From: Daucus carota subsp. sativus
Taxonomy: Eukaryota; Streptophyta; Magnoliopsida; Apiales; Apiaceae
Assembly (NCBI RefSeq): GCF_001625215.2
Contig: NC_030383.2
Span: 2,058,779-2,122,778, forward strand
Direction: 5' to 3'
DNA: 64,000 nucleotides
The position numbers were made by a program, and so were the translations under genes. Positions 10,200-21,900 of the stretch are shown one piece after another (position 1 is the first letter of the stretch; every line of letters starts with the position of its first letter). The notes under the pieces are model-generated. The model was given only the letters and a program-made list of their open reading frames with translations, searched no databases and was not told the origin of the DNA.

Positions 10200-12170
10200 T
10201 TAATCCAACTTCACCGAGGAGAACAGATAATGCACAAACCAGAAAGAAGACAGGAACCCAACGGTACCGGTTGCAAGCATGACAGCTAGAACCATGAAGA
10301 GCGAATAACCCAAATATAGAGTTGCGGATACAGGCCCACTCAAACTCTTCAGATCAAAAACAAGGTAGTTGATGGAGTACAAGAAGATGTATATAGCTAC
10401 AGATCCTGAAGCAAAAAATGACTTCCACCACCATTTCCAGTCCTCCACGCATATGTGCATGTAGGTCAGAACCAGAGATACTTCGGCACAAACCACAACT
10501 AAAAGGATCAAAACGACAAAGAGGAACCCAAAAACGTAATATACTTGACCCAACCAGATACTGGACATGATGAAGAAAAGCTCAATGAAGAGTGTACCAA
10601 ATGGGAGTGTGCCAGCCCCGAAAACCAAAAGCCAAGATGGGTATTTCTGAGGAGGAATTTCTCGGGGTATTTGGTTAGTTCGAACTGGGTATTCAATATG
10701 AGGTGCCTTTGCCCCAAAGTAACCACCGATAAGGGTAAGCGGGACAGAGATGCAAAACCAGAGCAAAATGAGAATTACAAACAGAGAAAAGGGGATGGCT
10801 CCAGTGCTGTGACTACCCCATAGTAGGAAATTTAGAGTGGTTAGTATCAGAAAGGAAATACCCGGAAAGAAACAAGCAGCCTTCCAAGAGACAGAAACCC
10901 ATCCCTTGTGATTTCCACAGTATATTGTCCTCCACATGCGAACAGCAACATAGCCAGCAGCAATACCAAGTAACAGGTAGAAAAATATCATGCCTGTAAT
11001 CAGTGTCCCTCGAGCAGCTGGAGACATAAATCCTAGGGCTGCAAACAAAATTGTAACAACTGCCATTCCCAGAATCTGAACCCCATCTCCGACCATAACA
11101 CACAACAATGAAGGGTAGCTTGGAGCGCGGAAAACGTCACCAACAACAAGCTTCCAGCCTGACAACTCCTCGTTCATTTGGGCTTGAGCCTCCTTGTCAA
11201 GATCCTCATAATGAGTCAGGTCCCTCCTAACAGTTCTTAAGAAGATCACAAAGACAATTCCAGCCAAAAACGTGATCACCATCAAAGAGTTCAGAATAGA
11301 AAACCAGTGAACTTTTGCGCCCTCCATCTTCAAATAAGCATCCCATCTTGATGGCCATTTGATATCACTCTCCACAAACGCAACCTCATAACTGAATGCC
11401 AAAGGCTCATTTTCCTTAATATCCATCGCCACAGCAGTAGGATCACACTTTATCCCAGACGGATACTTACCATACATTTTCAAATTCTTCATTGCTGCAG
11501 CATCATGCTTAAAACTGCAAGGCACAACCTCAAACCCAACAACCATATATCCAGGAATCTCCGATCCCTTCTTATCTGTAGGAATCATATCCGCTGAATC
11601 CCCAGCACCCATTACCCGAGCCACATTCGTCTCCTCAAACTTATGCACAAGAACCGTAAACTTCAAATGATTAAAAACATAATACTTCCCCTGAATCTTG
11701 ATCCCAACCGGATACCCATTCCACCTCAAAAAATACCCATCTTTCTTTGTGTACCTAATTGCCGGCAAATTATCAAGAATCAAATTAACCTGATACATCT
11801 CATCGATCCTCTCCTTCAAAATCTTAAAGTCCTCACCCGACAAAACCCTGCTTGGACACACAACGATCTCAGTCTCATTCGTATACATCTTAAACCGATA
11901 CGGAGAATTCTCAATCCTATCCCCCACGAGCAACTCCCCAAGATTCTCAGCACTATCCTTAACACCCTCTTGAGGCTTACAAAAGGGCAAACTATAATAA
12001 CTATAAGGAATCTCAGTCTCAATTGAAGTCAAGGAATTAACTTTCACAGACAAAGTATCACCAACAACATACTTATGAGGGTAACTACCAGGAAGATAAA
12101 AGCCATGACCCAATTCAAATATCACCAAAATAAACAAAACCCAGATCTTGAACTTATCAAAAAGCTCCAT
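10200..12170 (-). CDS. Transmembrane 9 superfamily (TM9SF/nonaspanin, EMP70) protein
   Basis: An intronless coding region of 656 codons. I chose the ATG at 12168-12170 because it gives a hydrophobic signal peptide (FKIWVLFILVIFELGHG) directly before the family's conserved mature start FYLPGSYPHKY; the frame is open further upstream but lies in the leader. The lumenal domain has the family signature SYYSLPFC and extends to about residue 287. Nine hydrophobic segments follow, the first around 288-312, separated from the rest by a cytosolic loop. The protein ends in KLD, a KxD-type C terminus that in this family binds COPI and retains the protein in the Golgi. Nonaspanins are endomembrane proteins implicated in sorting of membrane cargo. 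Assignment to the family is very secure; the exact paralogue is not. Confidence 0.95.
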   Translation of the reverse strand: MELFDKFKIWVLFILVIFELGHGFYLPGSYPHKYVVGDTLSVKVNSLTSIETEIPYSYYSLPFCKPQEGVKDSAENLGELLVGDRIENSPYRFKMYTNETEIVVCPSRVLSGEDFKILKERIDEMYQVNLILDNLPAIRYTKKDGYFLRWNGYPVGIKIQGKYYVFNHLKFTVLVHKFEETNVARVMGAGDSADMIPTDKKGSEIPGYMVVGFEVVPCSFKHDAAAMKNLKMYGKYPSGIKCDPTAVAMDIKENEPLAFSYEVAFVESDIKWPSRWDAYLKMEGAKVHWFSILNSLMVITFLAGIVFVIFLRTVRRDLTHYEDLDKEAQAQMNEELSGWKLVVGDVFRAPSYPSLLCVMVGDGVQILGMAVVTILFAALGFMSPAARGTLITGMIFFYLLLGIAAGYVAVRMWRTIYCGNHKGWVSVSWKAACFFPGISFLILTTLNFLLWGSHSTGAIPFSLFVILILLWFCISVPLTLIGGYFGAKAPHIEYPVRTNQIPREIPPQKYPSWLLVFGAGTLPFGTLFIELFFIMSSIWLGQVYYVFGFLFVVLILLVVVCAEVSLVLTYMHICVEDWKWWWKSFFASGSVAIYIFLYSINYLVFDLKSLSGPVSATLYLGYSLFMVLAVMLATGTVGFLSSFWFVHYLFSSVKLD

Positions 12171-12201
12171 TTCAACTATATCTATCAAAATTGGCCTAGA
12201 T

Positions 12202-12440
12202 CTGAAATACCCAGATGAGAAATTGATCAAAATCAGCACCAAAAAATGTAAAAATTCAAGATTTTCCAAGAAAATAACAATTATAGATGAATAAATGTTG
12301 CAAAATAGATTATTTTAGTAAAAGAACTGACCTTTAGAGTGAGATGTTGTACATGGAAGCTCCAAAAATGGTTGGCAAGAGCAAATATTATGTATTGTAT
12401 GTATAGAGGAAGAGTCGGTGCCGTGTATATAGAGAAAAGG
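12202..12440 (-). promoter_or_regulatory. 5' leader intron and TATA of the TM9SF gene
   Basis: On the minus strand AAAG|GTCAGT (donor, intron begins at 12331) and TATTTCAG|A (acceptor, intron ends at 12202) delimit a possible 130-bp intron in the 5' UTR. A TATATA motif lies near 12420-12430, so transcription would start near 12395. No transcript supports this. Confidence 0.5.
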
Positions 12441-13425
12441 TATGACAGTCGGTGAAAAACAAGAGACGGAGGACTCGAGTCTAACGTTGGAGAAATTATT
12501 GTTCTTTTCACAATTTCAAGGGAAAAAGTTAAAAAATAATAATTATTTGTTTTAAAAAGATTTATTATCATTGTTATTAATATAACATAACGAGAAATGA
12601 TATCACCATAGACCATAGTCATAACAATATGAAGCTGTTTTTTCGTTTTCTTTTTGTCAAGATCTACATACATGTAGGATAAATTGTATTGAATATAATA
12701 GCTGTCGGGGAATGTTTTCATTAAAGAAAATTTATTTTCTAACTGATAGTCATGCAAGATGGCCCCAGAATTTTAGAAAATAAGACTTAATGATTGAAAA
12801 GATAAACCCCTTCTCTATTCTTCCAAAAAAATAAAACAAATAAATCAATACAAGAAAATAACAATAATTAAGCAAGAATCTTGAAAAAAGAAACAAAACA
12901 AAACAAAAAATAAATTAATACAAGAAAATAACAATAATTAAGCTGTTTTTGGTTTGATTGATACATATGACTCGGATTTCCCCTTTAACCAGTAAAAAAT
13001 AATAATAATTAAGCAAGATCTTTTTGTAATATATGATGTGAACTTGGCCTTTGATAAATTCGCAAGTTAAATTTTCAATGCGTGTAATTTTATTTTTTCC
13101 TTTTCTCTTTAGCATTTTTGGAAGTTTTATACATACATCAGAGACCAGTTTATGTTGGCTGATGGGTGTTATTTTCCTTTGCTTTTAACAGATTTGTAAG
13201 TTATTATTTAATAATTAAAAATTATTTATATTATAAGGTCGTTTGAGTAAATTTAGAAAAATAATATTTTATTTAAAGTAAAAAGTAACAAATTAAATGA
13301 CCCGGTACTTAGAAAAAGCTTACTCTTCACAAAGGTGGAGAACTCCTTTAACACACAATCAAGAAATAATATCTCAAATATCATATTACAGAAAATATGA
13401 TCTCAAATATTATTTCACAAAATTA
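12441..13425. other. Intergenic, A-rich, no gene
   Basis: Very AT-rich with a short direct repeat: ACAAGAAAATAACAATAATTAAGC-like sequence near 12850 and again near 12920. Open frames here are low-complexity and have no domain. Confidence 0.4.
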
Positions 13426-13427
13426 TA

Positions 13428-13730
13428 CTCCCTCCGTCCCACCAGATTCTTTACAGTTTCCTTTTTGGGATGTCCCATCCAATTCTTTACATTTCAAAAC
13501 TTACCAAAAATAGTAAATGGGTCCCACCACTTCCCAACTTTTCCTTCCTTTTCACACTACTTTTACTCCCTTTTCACACTACTTTTACTCCACTATCTCT
13601 CTTTTATACATTAAAAATTGATGGGTCCCGCCACTTCACCCACTTTTCTTTCTCTTTTCCACTACTTTATACATATTTCTTAACCTCCGTGCCCAAACCA
13701 AACGTAAAGAATTGGCTGGGACGGAGGGAG
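13428..13730. mobile_element. Stowaway MITE, copy A
   Basis: It starts CTCCCTCCGTCCC and ends GGGACGGAGGGAG with TA on both sides (13426-13427 and 13731-13732), the hallmark of Stowaway (Tc1/mariner) MITEs. The inverted repeat extends inward through ATTCTTTACA / GTAAAGAAT. The interior contains TGGGTCCCACCACTT and is closely similar to the element at 34040-34321. Open frames over this stretch are products of the repeat. Confidence 0.93.
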
Positions 13731-14019
13731 TATCATCTTACCTTTATCAAAAAGGATAGAAACCAAAATACCTACAAACACTAGAAATTCTAATGTTAGT
13801 CGACTCTTATTGTTAAAAAAAATATAATTTTTATATTATCTAGTTTTGAAAGTTCAAATAAAACGGAACCTATATAAAACATATTTCTAAGACGCATAAA
13901 TTTTAATGTTACAAGTCATAACACTACATGATATAATATTTTAATATAATATTCAGGATCATATTTTCAATGTGATAGTTAAGATATTTTTGACCAGATA
14001 TTTAGGTTTTTTCTCCTTA

Positions 14020-14376
14020 GAGCAAGTCCAACAATGTCCTACCAAATACCTTATAAATATAATAAAATAATATGTTTTAGTGGTTTAGGACATCTTAGTA
14101 TATCAACTCCAACAACATGCTTCATTATTGTGCCTTATTATTAAAATATTAATATATTTGAATTGTTATGGGAAGGAAATGAAAAGAAGAAAGGAGAGAG
14201 ATGTGGTGGAATGGTAGGAAACTATTTTTTTTATTGAATAGGGCATGCATAGTGGTGTCTCAAAAAATAAAGCATTTGTTACATGTCCTAGTGTTTTAAG
14301 ATACCACTAGAACATTGTTGGAACATTAATTTACTTCACATGTTTGATTTAGGACATCAATACAGAGGACTTGCTC
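14020..14376. mobile_element. Tourist-like MITE
   Basis: It starts GAGCAAGTCC and ends GGACTTGCTC, perfect 10-bp inverted repeats. TTA flanks it at 14017-14019 and 14377-14379. The inner arms also match (AACAATGTCCTA near the left, TAGGACATCAAT near the right). TTA duplication points to PIF/Harbinger. It has no coding capacity. Confidence 0.88.
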
Positions 14377-14429
14377 TTAGTGATCCATACCTGCATTTTA
14401 AATGCGTACAGAATTGTAATCTGTTAATT

Positions 14430-14663
14430 ATCCAAATAGTAGCAACTTGCAAGGGCCCTATGACAGACAACAAGTGATACTGGGCCTCACATCACACCCT
14501 CTCCCTCCACCACCATGAAGGCATGAACCCACCAGCCTACCCCAAACTCATCACTGGCAAGCTCTTCATGGCCTTGAGCATTTGCCCTTCTTTCTTCCTC
14601 AACCGAAACCTCGGAGACAGTCTCTCGCAATGCAAAGAAACCCAACTCACTGCCAGGCTCCCT
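14430..14663 (+). pseudogene. 5' fragment of a CYP28-type cyclophilin gene
   Basis: This stretch repeats the start of the intact gene at 26.5 kb, including untranslated sequence (CTTGCAAGGGCCC, CAAGTGATAC, CACATCACACCC, CTCCACCACCATGAA). The coding part matches residues LFMALSICPSFFLNRNLGDS of the intact LFMDLSICPSFFLNRNLGDS and stops at about Gln-Leu-Thr-Ala-Arg-Leu. Relative to the intact copy the segment encoding the transit peptide is deleted, and everything after about 14663 is unrelated. It is a non-functional duplicate, on the same strand and about 12 kb from its source. Confidence 0.88.
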
Positions 14664-15106
14664 TATGTTGATTTTTGCTGCACATGAAAAATGGCTACCA
14701 GCTTAATAAGCAGATTGCCTGAAGAACCTTATTGCCTGATATTGCAAACTGAAAAGTTATTTAAAATAGAACCTTATTGCTTATTGTACTAGAGGTTTCA
14801 ACTAAATATCAAAATCATGTTCTTATAATTCGGTGTTAGCACCCCTGCAGAATGACCAGTAGAATGATCTTAATTATCAGCAACGCAGATCTAATACCAT
14901 GTTAAGTTAGCAGTTCTCGGAGGGCTTACCAGGATGATAATAATTATATTCTAAAACGTTCGAAGAACAAGAGACAAATAGATGCCAGTGCCAACTGCCA
15001 AATACTTGATACCGGTAGGGCTAAAAAGTTTAAATTATTCACAAGATGAAGACATACATACGCAGTGCAAATTATTACAACAATATTATATATAGTCACT
15101 GGCAAT
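14664..15106. other. Intergenic, no gene
   Basis: No domain, repeat or RNA gene recognised between the cyclophilin fragment and the inverted duplication. Confidence 0.4.
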
Positions 15107-15204
15107 CACTATATGAAACTCCATAGATACAAATAAACAAGACAATAAAGTGTGCCAAAAGCACTAAGGCCCCCCCACAAACATACTTGTGCACATCTTT
15201 GTCA

Positions 15205-15396
15205 TTATTCATCATCACCATTTTCAGGATTGATCCTATTATTGTTGTTGTTGATTGTGGAGGTAACGCAGCCAACCATCGTCTCAGCCATCATCTTTTT
15301 CACCGACTTCTTTTTAGCAGGAATCACGGTTGCAGGCTTCTTCTTTCCATTACTTTCACTTCCTTGAGTACTTGAACTTCCCTTCTGGTCTGACAT
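15205..15396 (-). CDS. 63-aa basic microprotein, copy 1
   Basis: A 63-residue protein: a Ser/Gly/Gln-rich start (MSDQKGSSSTQGS), a basic centre KKKPATVIPAKKKSVKKMM, a short region with one Cys (AETMVGCVTSTI), an Asn run and an acidic tail. It has no signal peptide or membrane segment; the Lys-rich centre could be a nuclear signal or nucleic-acid contact, which is inference. It differs from copy 2 at 5 of 63 positions (E14G, V41A, T45A, T47A, G60D) with no frameshift or stop, which argues that both are real genes. TATA-like GTATAAAG (minus strand, near 15483-15490) lies about 94 bp upstream of the ATG. I do not recognise the family. Confidence 0.75.
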   Translation of the reverse strand: MSDQKGSSSTQGSESNGKKKPATVIPAKKKSVKKMMAETMVGCVTSTINNNNNRINPENGDDE

Positions 15397-15482
15397 TATC
15401 TTCTGATGAATGCTCTCACTTCCTTTATGTATTTATATCAGTTGTTTTGAATGTTTTAATCAAATCAAGCCTCTTTCATCTC

Positions 15483-15490
15483 TTTATACT
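15483..15490 (-). promoter_or_regulatory. TATA box of microprotein copy 1
   Basis: GTATAAAG on the minus strand, about 94 bp before the ATG, at the position equivalent to the TATA of copy 2. The following leader shares ACAACTGATATAAATA with copy 2. Confidence 0.6.
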
Positions 15491-16952
15491 CATCATCAAC
15501 GCGTTAATTCTATTGATGTCTGTAATTTCTATGAAATTATTGTGCATTTGAGGGAACTGCAGCTTTAAGCTCATTCACTTTTCTATCACACCATCTCTCT
15601 CATATATTTTGTGTCGCGTGGGAGTGATCTTAGCTTCACACTAGTGCAGCCCGGCTAGCTAAGTCCATTGTTGTGGGACAGAATGGAAGGTTACCATCAA
15701 TTAGAGAGAAAGTACATAGTAAATAACATGAAAATAACTTTGTATTTAAGCACATTTGCAGTTAATTTCCCTGAAATTTGAAATCATTACAAAAAAATTG
15801 TATTTTTATTTCTGAACTGCCTCCGGCCACGTATTAGATGGAAAGGTGAGAACTTTGCCGCGAAATGACGATAGTAGTAAAGTAGGCAAGTGGTCAAGAA
15901 AAATTAATCAGCAGCTTCTTTTCATCTGTAGTTCCCCAGCAGCAGCAACTCACATATTCTGGGAAATAATTATTGAAATACAGCATAAGATACATTTGGG
16001 GTCTTTTTCTAAAATCTTAAGATTTTAGATGTACTGGTTCTCAACATGGTAATCAGAGCTCGGATTTGGCGGAGGTCTCAAGTTCGACCATGATCCACTC
16101 TTAGCGGAAAATATTTTCATGTGGCTTTGCAGTCCATAGAAAATAAAATGTATTCCGAGTAGGAAAATAACTTTGAAAAAAGCTATGAATTCCTGAAAAA
16201 TGACTTCCAGTTTTCAAAACAAAAAAATATTTGCCCACCAATTTTCATAATCTTTTTTCATAACCATCCAATTACATAATATTTACCCTGAAAGTAATTT
16301 TGGACAAATATTTACTCAAAAATATATTTATGAAAATCAAGTTACTTTCTAACAAACAAACGGAAGTTTACTACAAACTGCTTAACTAAGCTTATTTTCA
16401 ACCCTCAATTTTAGCAATAACATTTGTTGATGAGTGTGTTCATACCGTTCTATTCAATAACAATGCAGCCTTACTACCTAGCTATTTCCTTGAATGTGTG
16501 ATTGGTGCTGCTGGGGCAGGGTAACCACAGGTGAAAACAAGCTCCAGATTAATTTGTCATGACCACTTGCACGCTTTACTGCTATTGTCATTTCGCGGCA
16601 AAACTCCCTCCTTTTCATATAATACGCGGCTGGTGCAAATCCAGAAGAAATAAAAAATAAAAATTTCATGTTATGCTTTAAAGAAATTATGAAAATTAAT
16701 CGCAAATGTGCTTGAATACCAATTTCTTTCCATTTTTTACTATGTACTTTCTTCGCAAATTTGGTGAAAATCTAATTGATAGTGACCTTCGGTTCTGTCC
16801 CACAACAATGGACGTGGCTAGCCTGCCTGCACTAGATTGAAGCTAAGAAGTGATACAAAAGTGAATGTGTGCGTGAGCCTGCAATTCCCCCCGAAATGCA
16901 CTATAATTTCCTAGAAAATATAGAAATTGGAAGTAAGGCATCGCGGTTAAGT

Positions 16953-16962
16953 ACTATAAAAG
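16953..16962 (+). promoter_or_regulatory. TATA box of microprotein copy 2
   Basis: ACTATAAAAG about 100 bp before the ATG at 17055. The leader between them (AGAGGCTTGCATTTGATTAA onward) matches the copy 1 leader in reverse orientation. Confidence 0.65.
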
Positions 16963-17054
16963 GTATGTAAGAGGCTTGCATTTGATTAACAAAACATACA
17001 AAACAACTGATATAAATATATTCAAGAAGTGAGATTTTCATTCATCCGAAGATA

Positions 17055-17246
17055 ATGTCTGACCAGAAGGGAAGTTCAAGTACTCAAGGAAGTGGAAGTA
17101 ATGGAAAAAAGAAGCCTGCCACCGTGATTCCTGCTAAAAAGAAGTCGGTGAAAAAGATGATGGCTGAGACGATGGCTGGCTGTGTTGCTTCCGCGATCAA
17201 CAACAACAATAATAGGATCAATCCCGAAAATGATGATGATGAATAA
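17055..17246 (+). CDS. 63-aa basic microprotein, copy 2
   Basis: The paralogue of the minus-strand gene at 15205-15396, transcribed away from it. It has the same architecture: MSDQKGSSSTQGSGSNG, Lys-rich KKKPATVIPAKKKSVKKMM, AETMAGCVASAI, five Asn, then NPENDDDE. The ATG is the first in the deduced transcript and a TATA box sits about 100 bp upstream. The 3' flank, through TTTGTCTTGTTTATTTGTA, is also shared with copy 1. Conservation of frame in both copies supports translation. Function is unknown; its small size and charge resemble regulatory microproteins but no family is recognised. Confidence 0.8.
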   Translation: MSDQKGSSSTQGSGSNGKKKPATVIPAKKKSVKKMMAETMAGCVASAINNNNNRINPENDDDE

Positions 17247-17337
17247 TGACAATGATGTGCACAAGTATGTTTGTAAGGGGTCTTAGTGCTTTTAGCACTT
17301 GTTTGTCTTGTTTATTTGTATTTATACAGTTTCATAA

Positions 17338-18363
17338 AGTAATGTCTACTCTTCCTGTGTAGAATGAAGTTTATGGTTTAACCAGTTTGGTTTTTCTTGA
17401 TAATTTACTCTGTGTATGTCTTAAGGTTGTGAATGAATAACAGTTTTTTACTGTACTGGTACTTCTTCTCTCTTGTTCTTGGAATGTTTTTCAGCGTACA
17501 AAATAGTCGAGACTAGTTAAACCTAGTTTATGATTGCTGACTGTTTATCTTTTTGTCCGGAAGTTGGAACCTAGTGAATTGTTACATAAAATCATGGTCG
17601 CAGAAATCGAGAATGAGATCTAATTGGTTGATCTGCCGATTCAGGATTTATCGTAGATTTTTCCAATAAATCGAATTTTTTTAGTCAAATCACAGTATAA
17701 TGATAAATCAGTAAAATATATTTAAAGGAATAATCGCGGATTTTTGGAACACTGCAGCTCTAACTAATTAATCATTCTAGTATAAACCAAAATTGAAAGA
17801 TCTAGATCATTAGAACAAGGATAAATGAAAACACAGAATGTAAGTTATAGTGATTATGTTCCCTCACTTCCCCATCACCTGAGAGTACATATGTTTCAGA
17901 TTTCTGGATCCAAGTACAGGCTGAGCGATTTAAAAATAATCACATACATAAACAAACAAAACAAAAGGAGGTGGTGACTGGTGAAATATATTAACAAAGG
18001 AAAACGAGAAACATGCATAGAAAGAAAAGCGCTTATTAGATAGTATCACATTCAAGCCTCAAGGTACCAATATCTTATTATCTTGGACTTGCTGATGCGA
18101 GAAGTGTTATTTTGGGATAATTCCTTGTCCTTTTTTTCCCCTACTTTCTTCCATAAAATATGTGTTTTATTTCATGGCGGAGGTGCCGCGGGATTACGAC
18201 CCCTTCCGGCATTGTTTCTGAGGTGTTCATTTCCGAGCCACTGCATCTGCTAGAAGATTTAGAGTTGTCAATTCTCAAGTTTTATTTAACAGAATAATTT
18301 ATTGATGATTGTAATTCCTGTCATTTTGTGCAGTTTTCTACTACCGCAAGTTTTTAACATACC
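17338..18363. other. Intergenic; one dispersed-repeat copy
   Basis: 3' flank of the microprotein gene, then AT-rich DNA. About 17585-17760 contains one copy of a dispersed repeat (AATTGGTTGATC...GATTTATC...AAATCAGTAAAATAT...GGATTTTTGGAACA), also seen near 26150, 35030 and 58480. No gene seen. Confidence 0.45.
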
Positions 18364-18941
18364 AAAATCAGTGTGTGATCACTCATAAATATGAAGAAGT
18401 CATATAAGAGACAGTAATAGTTATATATCTGAATTCTTTATTCTTTAAAACATGATAGTATTTCTTTTCAATCAATTTGACTGCATATAAGAGACTTGGA
18501 AAACTACACATACAAACTTCAGGATTACTAAAGATTAATTAGGTCCATTAGCGTTGAGAGCTACCTTACTTATATATGTACCATCTCAAAGTTACACAGA
18601 GCAAAACTAGTAAATGTCCTACAATTATTTTTCAAATTTTGTGCGCAAGGTAGATACGTTTTTGCATCCCTATTGACCAGGGGAACCAATATTTCTATTC
18701 ACGGAGATGAAATACGTTTTAAATAAAGGCTGATTGGATATTTTGTAGTATGATTGCTTAAGAAAATATCTGAAAGTATAAGAGAATAACATGAATATAA
18801 CTTTGATAAAAAGAATCCTCAATATAATTAGCTGGTGTATGATAGGATTAGTTAATAAGCCGAATAATAAGCTTAAAATAGACAGTTTTATCAAAGCTAA
18901 TAAGTTGCGCTAAGACAAAATTTTCACTGGTGTGAGTGCAG

Positions 18942-21900
18942 GTTTACTGGACGAGAATAATGTCTGGTGCTCAAGTGATGAGGAATGTAGCGAAATTGTC
19001 CGACGTTTCTATGAGAGCTTATTTACATCAACAATACCTGCAGTTGATAAGATAGAAGAATTGCTGAGCTCTGTTCAACCCGTAGTTACTGAAGATATGA
19101 ACAGAATATTGGATAGAGATTTTTCTGGCGAAGAAGTAAAGAAAGCCATGTTCTCAATCTCGGCAGACAAAAGCCCAGGAACGGATGGTATGAATGCCAT
19201 GTTTTACCAACAACATTGGGACGTTGTTGGCCCGCTCGTGACAAAAGCAGTGCTGGATTGTTTAAATGAAAAGGAAGATCTTGACTCGATAAATTCAACA
19301 CTGGTCACACTTATTCCCAAGGTAAAAGAGCCCACTTCGGTAGGAGATTTCCGCCCAATAAGCTTGTGCAATGTTTTTTATAAAGTAATCTCAAAGGTTC
19401 TGATCAACAAACTCAAACCAATTCTACCTTTAATTATAAGTGGTACCCAAAGCGCTTTTGTCCCGGGTAGACTTATAACAGACAACGCTTTGATTGCCTA
19501 TGAATGTTTACACCATCTAAGATTAATGAAAGGAAGGAAAAAATGTTATGTTGCAATGAAGCTAGACATGAGTAAAGCTTATGATAGAGTAGAATGGTGC
19601 TTCGTGGAAAAAATACTACTGAAAATTGGTTTCTCTGAAGGATGGGTGAACAAGATTATGAGATGTGTTAGTTCGGTGCGTTACTCGTTTCAAATAAATG
19701 GCCAAACATATGGGGATGTGGTTCCATCAAGAGGACTACGACAAGGAGATCCACTATCACCATACTTATTTCTTATTTGTGCGGAAGGTTTGTCAGCCCT
19801 TATACGTCAAGCAGAAGACAAAAGAGATATTCTTGGTCTAAAAATAGCACGAAATGCGCCATCTATAAGCCACTTATTCTTCGCTGATGATAGTTTGCTT
19901 TTTCTAAGGGCCTCGACAAGATCATTACAGTCTATCCAGAACATATTTTCATTATACTCGGAATGCTCAGGGAAGGTAAGATTTTTAAAAAACAATACTT
20001 TGTTGATTGATGAGTCAAATTCATATTAGATCAGGTTTATTTAGATAGAAAATAAAGAGTAAATGTTAGTGTTCTAAGATCTTTGTCTTGATGTATACTG
20101 ATGGCAACTTTGTCTATGTGCAGATGATCAACTTTAATAAATCAATTTTATGCTTCTCCCCGAATACTACAGAGGATGTACGAGAGGTATTTATATCTTC
20201 CTTAAGTATGCAGATGAGTGAGACTATTGAAACATACTTGGGATTACCAATGATGGGGGGAAAAACAAGAAAATCTTGTTTAGATCAATAAAGGACAGAA
20301 TATGGTCGCGATTACACTCTTGGAAGCCAACTCTCTTTTCACAAGGTGGAAAGGAAGTTCTTTTGAAAGCTGTAATCCAAGCCATGCCAACATATTTTAT
20401 GTCATGTTTTAGAATTACAGATGGGCAATGTCAAGAAATTGAAAAGTTAATGGCACAATACTGGTGGGGGTCTTTCCAATCGAAAAGAAAAATTCATTGG
20501 AGAGCATGGAAGAAAATTAGTGTACCAAAAAGTGAGGGAGGCTTAGGATTCAGAAGTTTCTCACAATATAATCAAGCTTTACTTGCTAATCAAGCATGGA
20601 GGATATTATCAAATCCTACTTCACTCACTGCACAAGTCCTACAAGCTAAATACTTCACAAATACAAATTTTTTGGAAGCAAATGAGGGAAGTTATCCATC
20701 TCTGACATGGAGAAGTATATGTTGGGGGAAAAGTCTACTAGTTAGAGGATTAAGAAGGCGAATAGGTAATGGGGAAAATATTAATGCTTACAAAGACCCT
20801 TGGATACCACGACCACCATCCTTCTTACCGATAACAAGAGGATTAAACGACAATATGAAAGTTTCCGAATTCATACAAGAACCAGGTAGATGGAATTATG
20901 ATCTGATCCAACAAAGGTTTTTGAGTCCAGATTCCGAGCTTATATTAACAATCCCGTTGAGTCCTTTCAACCATATAGACTCATGGTTGTGGCACTATAG
21001 TAAGAATGGAAGCTATTCAGTAAAAAGTGGTTATAATCTGGCGATTAGAGAACACAAAGATGGTCCATCTTCATCTTCAGAGGTGTTAGCAACATGGTGG
21101 AGAAAGTTTTGGATGATTAGAATACCACGAAAAATCTTACTTTTTGGGTGGAGAGGTTTTCACGAGATATTGCCAACGATGAAAGGTTTGAAGCGTAGAA
21201 ATATTTCTGGGCATAGCAATTGCCCAATATGTGGATTTGGTGAAGACTCAAATGCACATGCAATATTTTGGTGCCATTTCGCACAAAATGTTTGGGCTCT
21301 CCTCGAATTTCCATTCCTGATGGGACAAAAAGAAGATATATTTTTCAAAGATGTGCTACTGTACACCACTGAATTTTTGAGTGAGGAAGATGTTGAGATG
21401 ATATTAATCACTGCATGGGGAATATGGTCTGAAAGAAATAAACAAACACATGGCCAACAAGCAAAAGATCCATAGCAACTAAAAGTTGGTTTAACTTCAT
21501 ATCATGAAGAAATAAAGAATGTACAAATGCCAGAGGCAGAAGCTGGACCTAGAAAGGAAGAGGGACAGAGGGAACAACCTGAATTAGAACTTCATGATCT
21601 TACTCTGTTTGTTGATGCAGCTTTAAATACAACCACAAATATGATAGGGGTTGGAGCAGTTATCTTTAATTACCGTAGATAAAAGGGCTCAAGCCACACT
21701 CTCAAAACCACTTAAAGGTAGTTTATTAGTCTTCCATGCGGAAGCACTAGCGTTATTGGTGGGGCTGCGGTGGGCTGAAAATATTGGTTTGCCCATTAAG
21801 ACTATTTCATCTGATTCGTTGATGCTGGTCCAAGCATTGAATAACTCAAAGGTCTGCCACAATGAATTGGGAATGCTCCTGGATGATATTAAAATGTTGG

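Larger units (their letters stand above)
15107..17337. repeat. Imperfect inverted duplication with head-to-head gene copies
   Basis: The left arm (about 15107-16000) is the reverse complement of the right arm (about 16470-17337), centred near 16225. Anchors: GTGCACA plus the 3' UTR words at 15110-15200 and 17250-17337; the 63-codon frames; TATA and leader sequence; and CCGCGAAATGAC at 15858-15869 matching GTCATTTCGCGG at 16587-16598. The arms differ by indels and substitutions, and roughly 470 bp in the middle is unpaired. Each arm carries one complete copy of the same small gene with its own promoter. Confidence 0.9.

Noticed and set aside
13297-13784. Two overlapping open frames of about 104 codons
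   Set aside because: They span the Stowaway MITE, and near-identical frames occur over the second MITE copy at 34 kb.
18670-18894. 74-codon frame on the minus strand in front of the LINE RT
   Set aside because: AT-rich, no domain, lies in intron-like sequence of the insertion.
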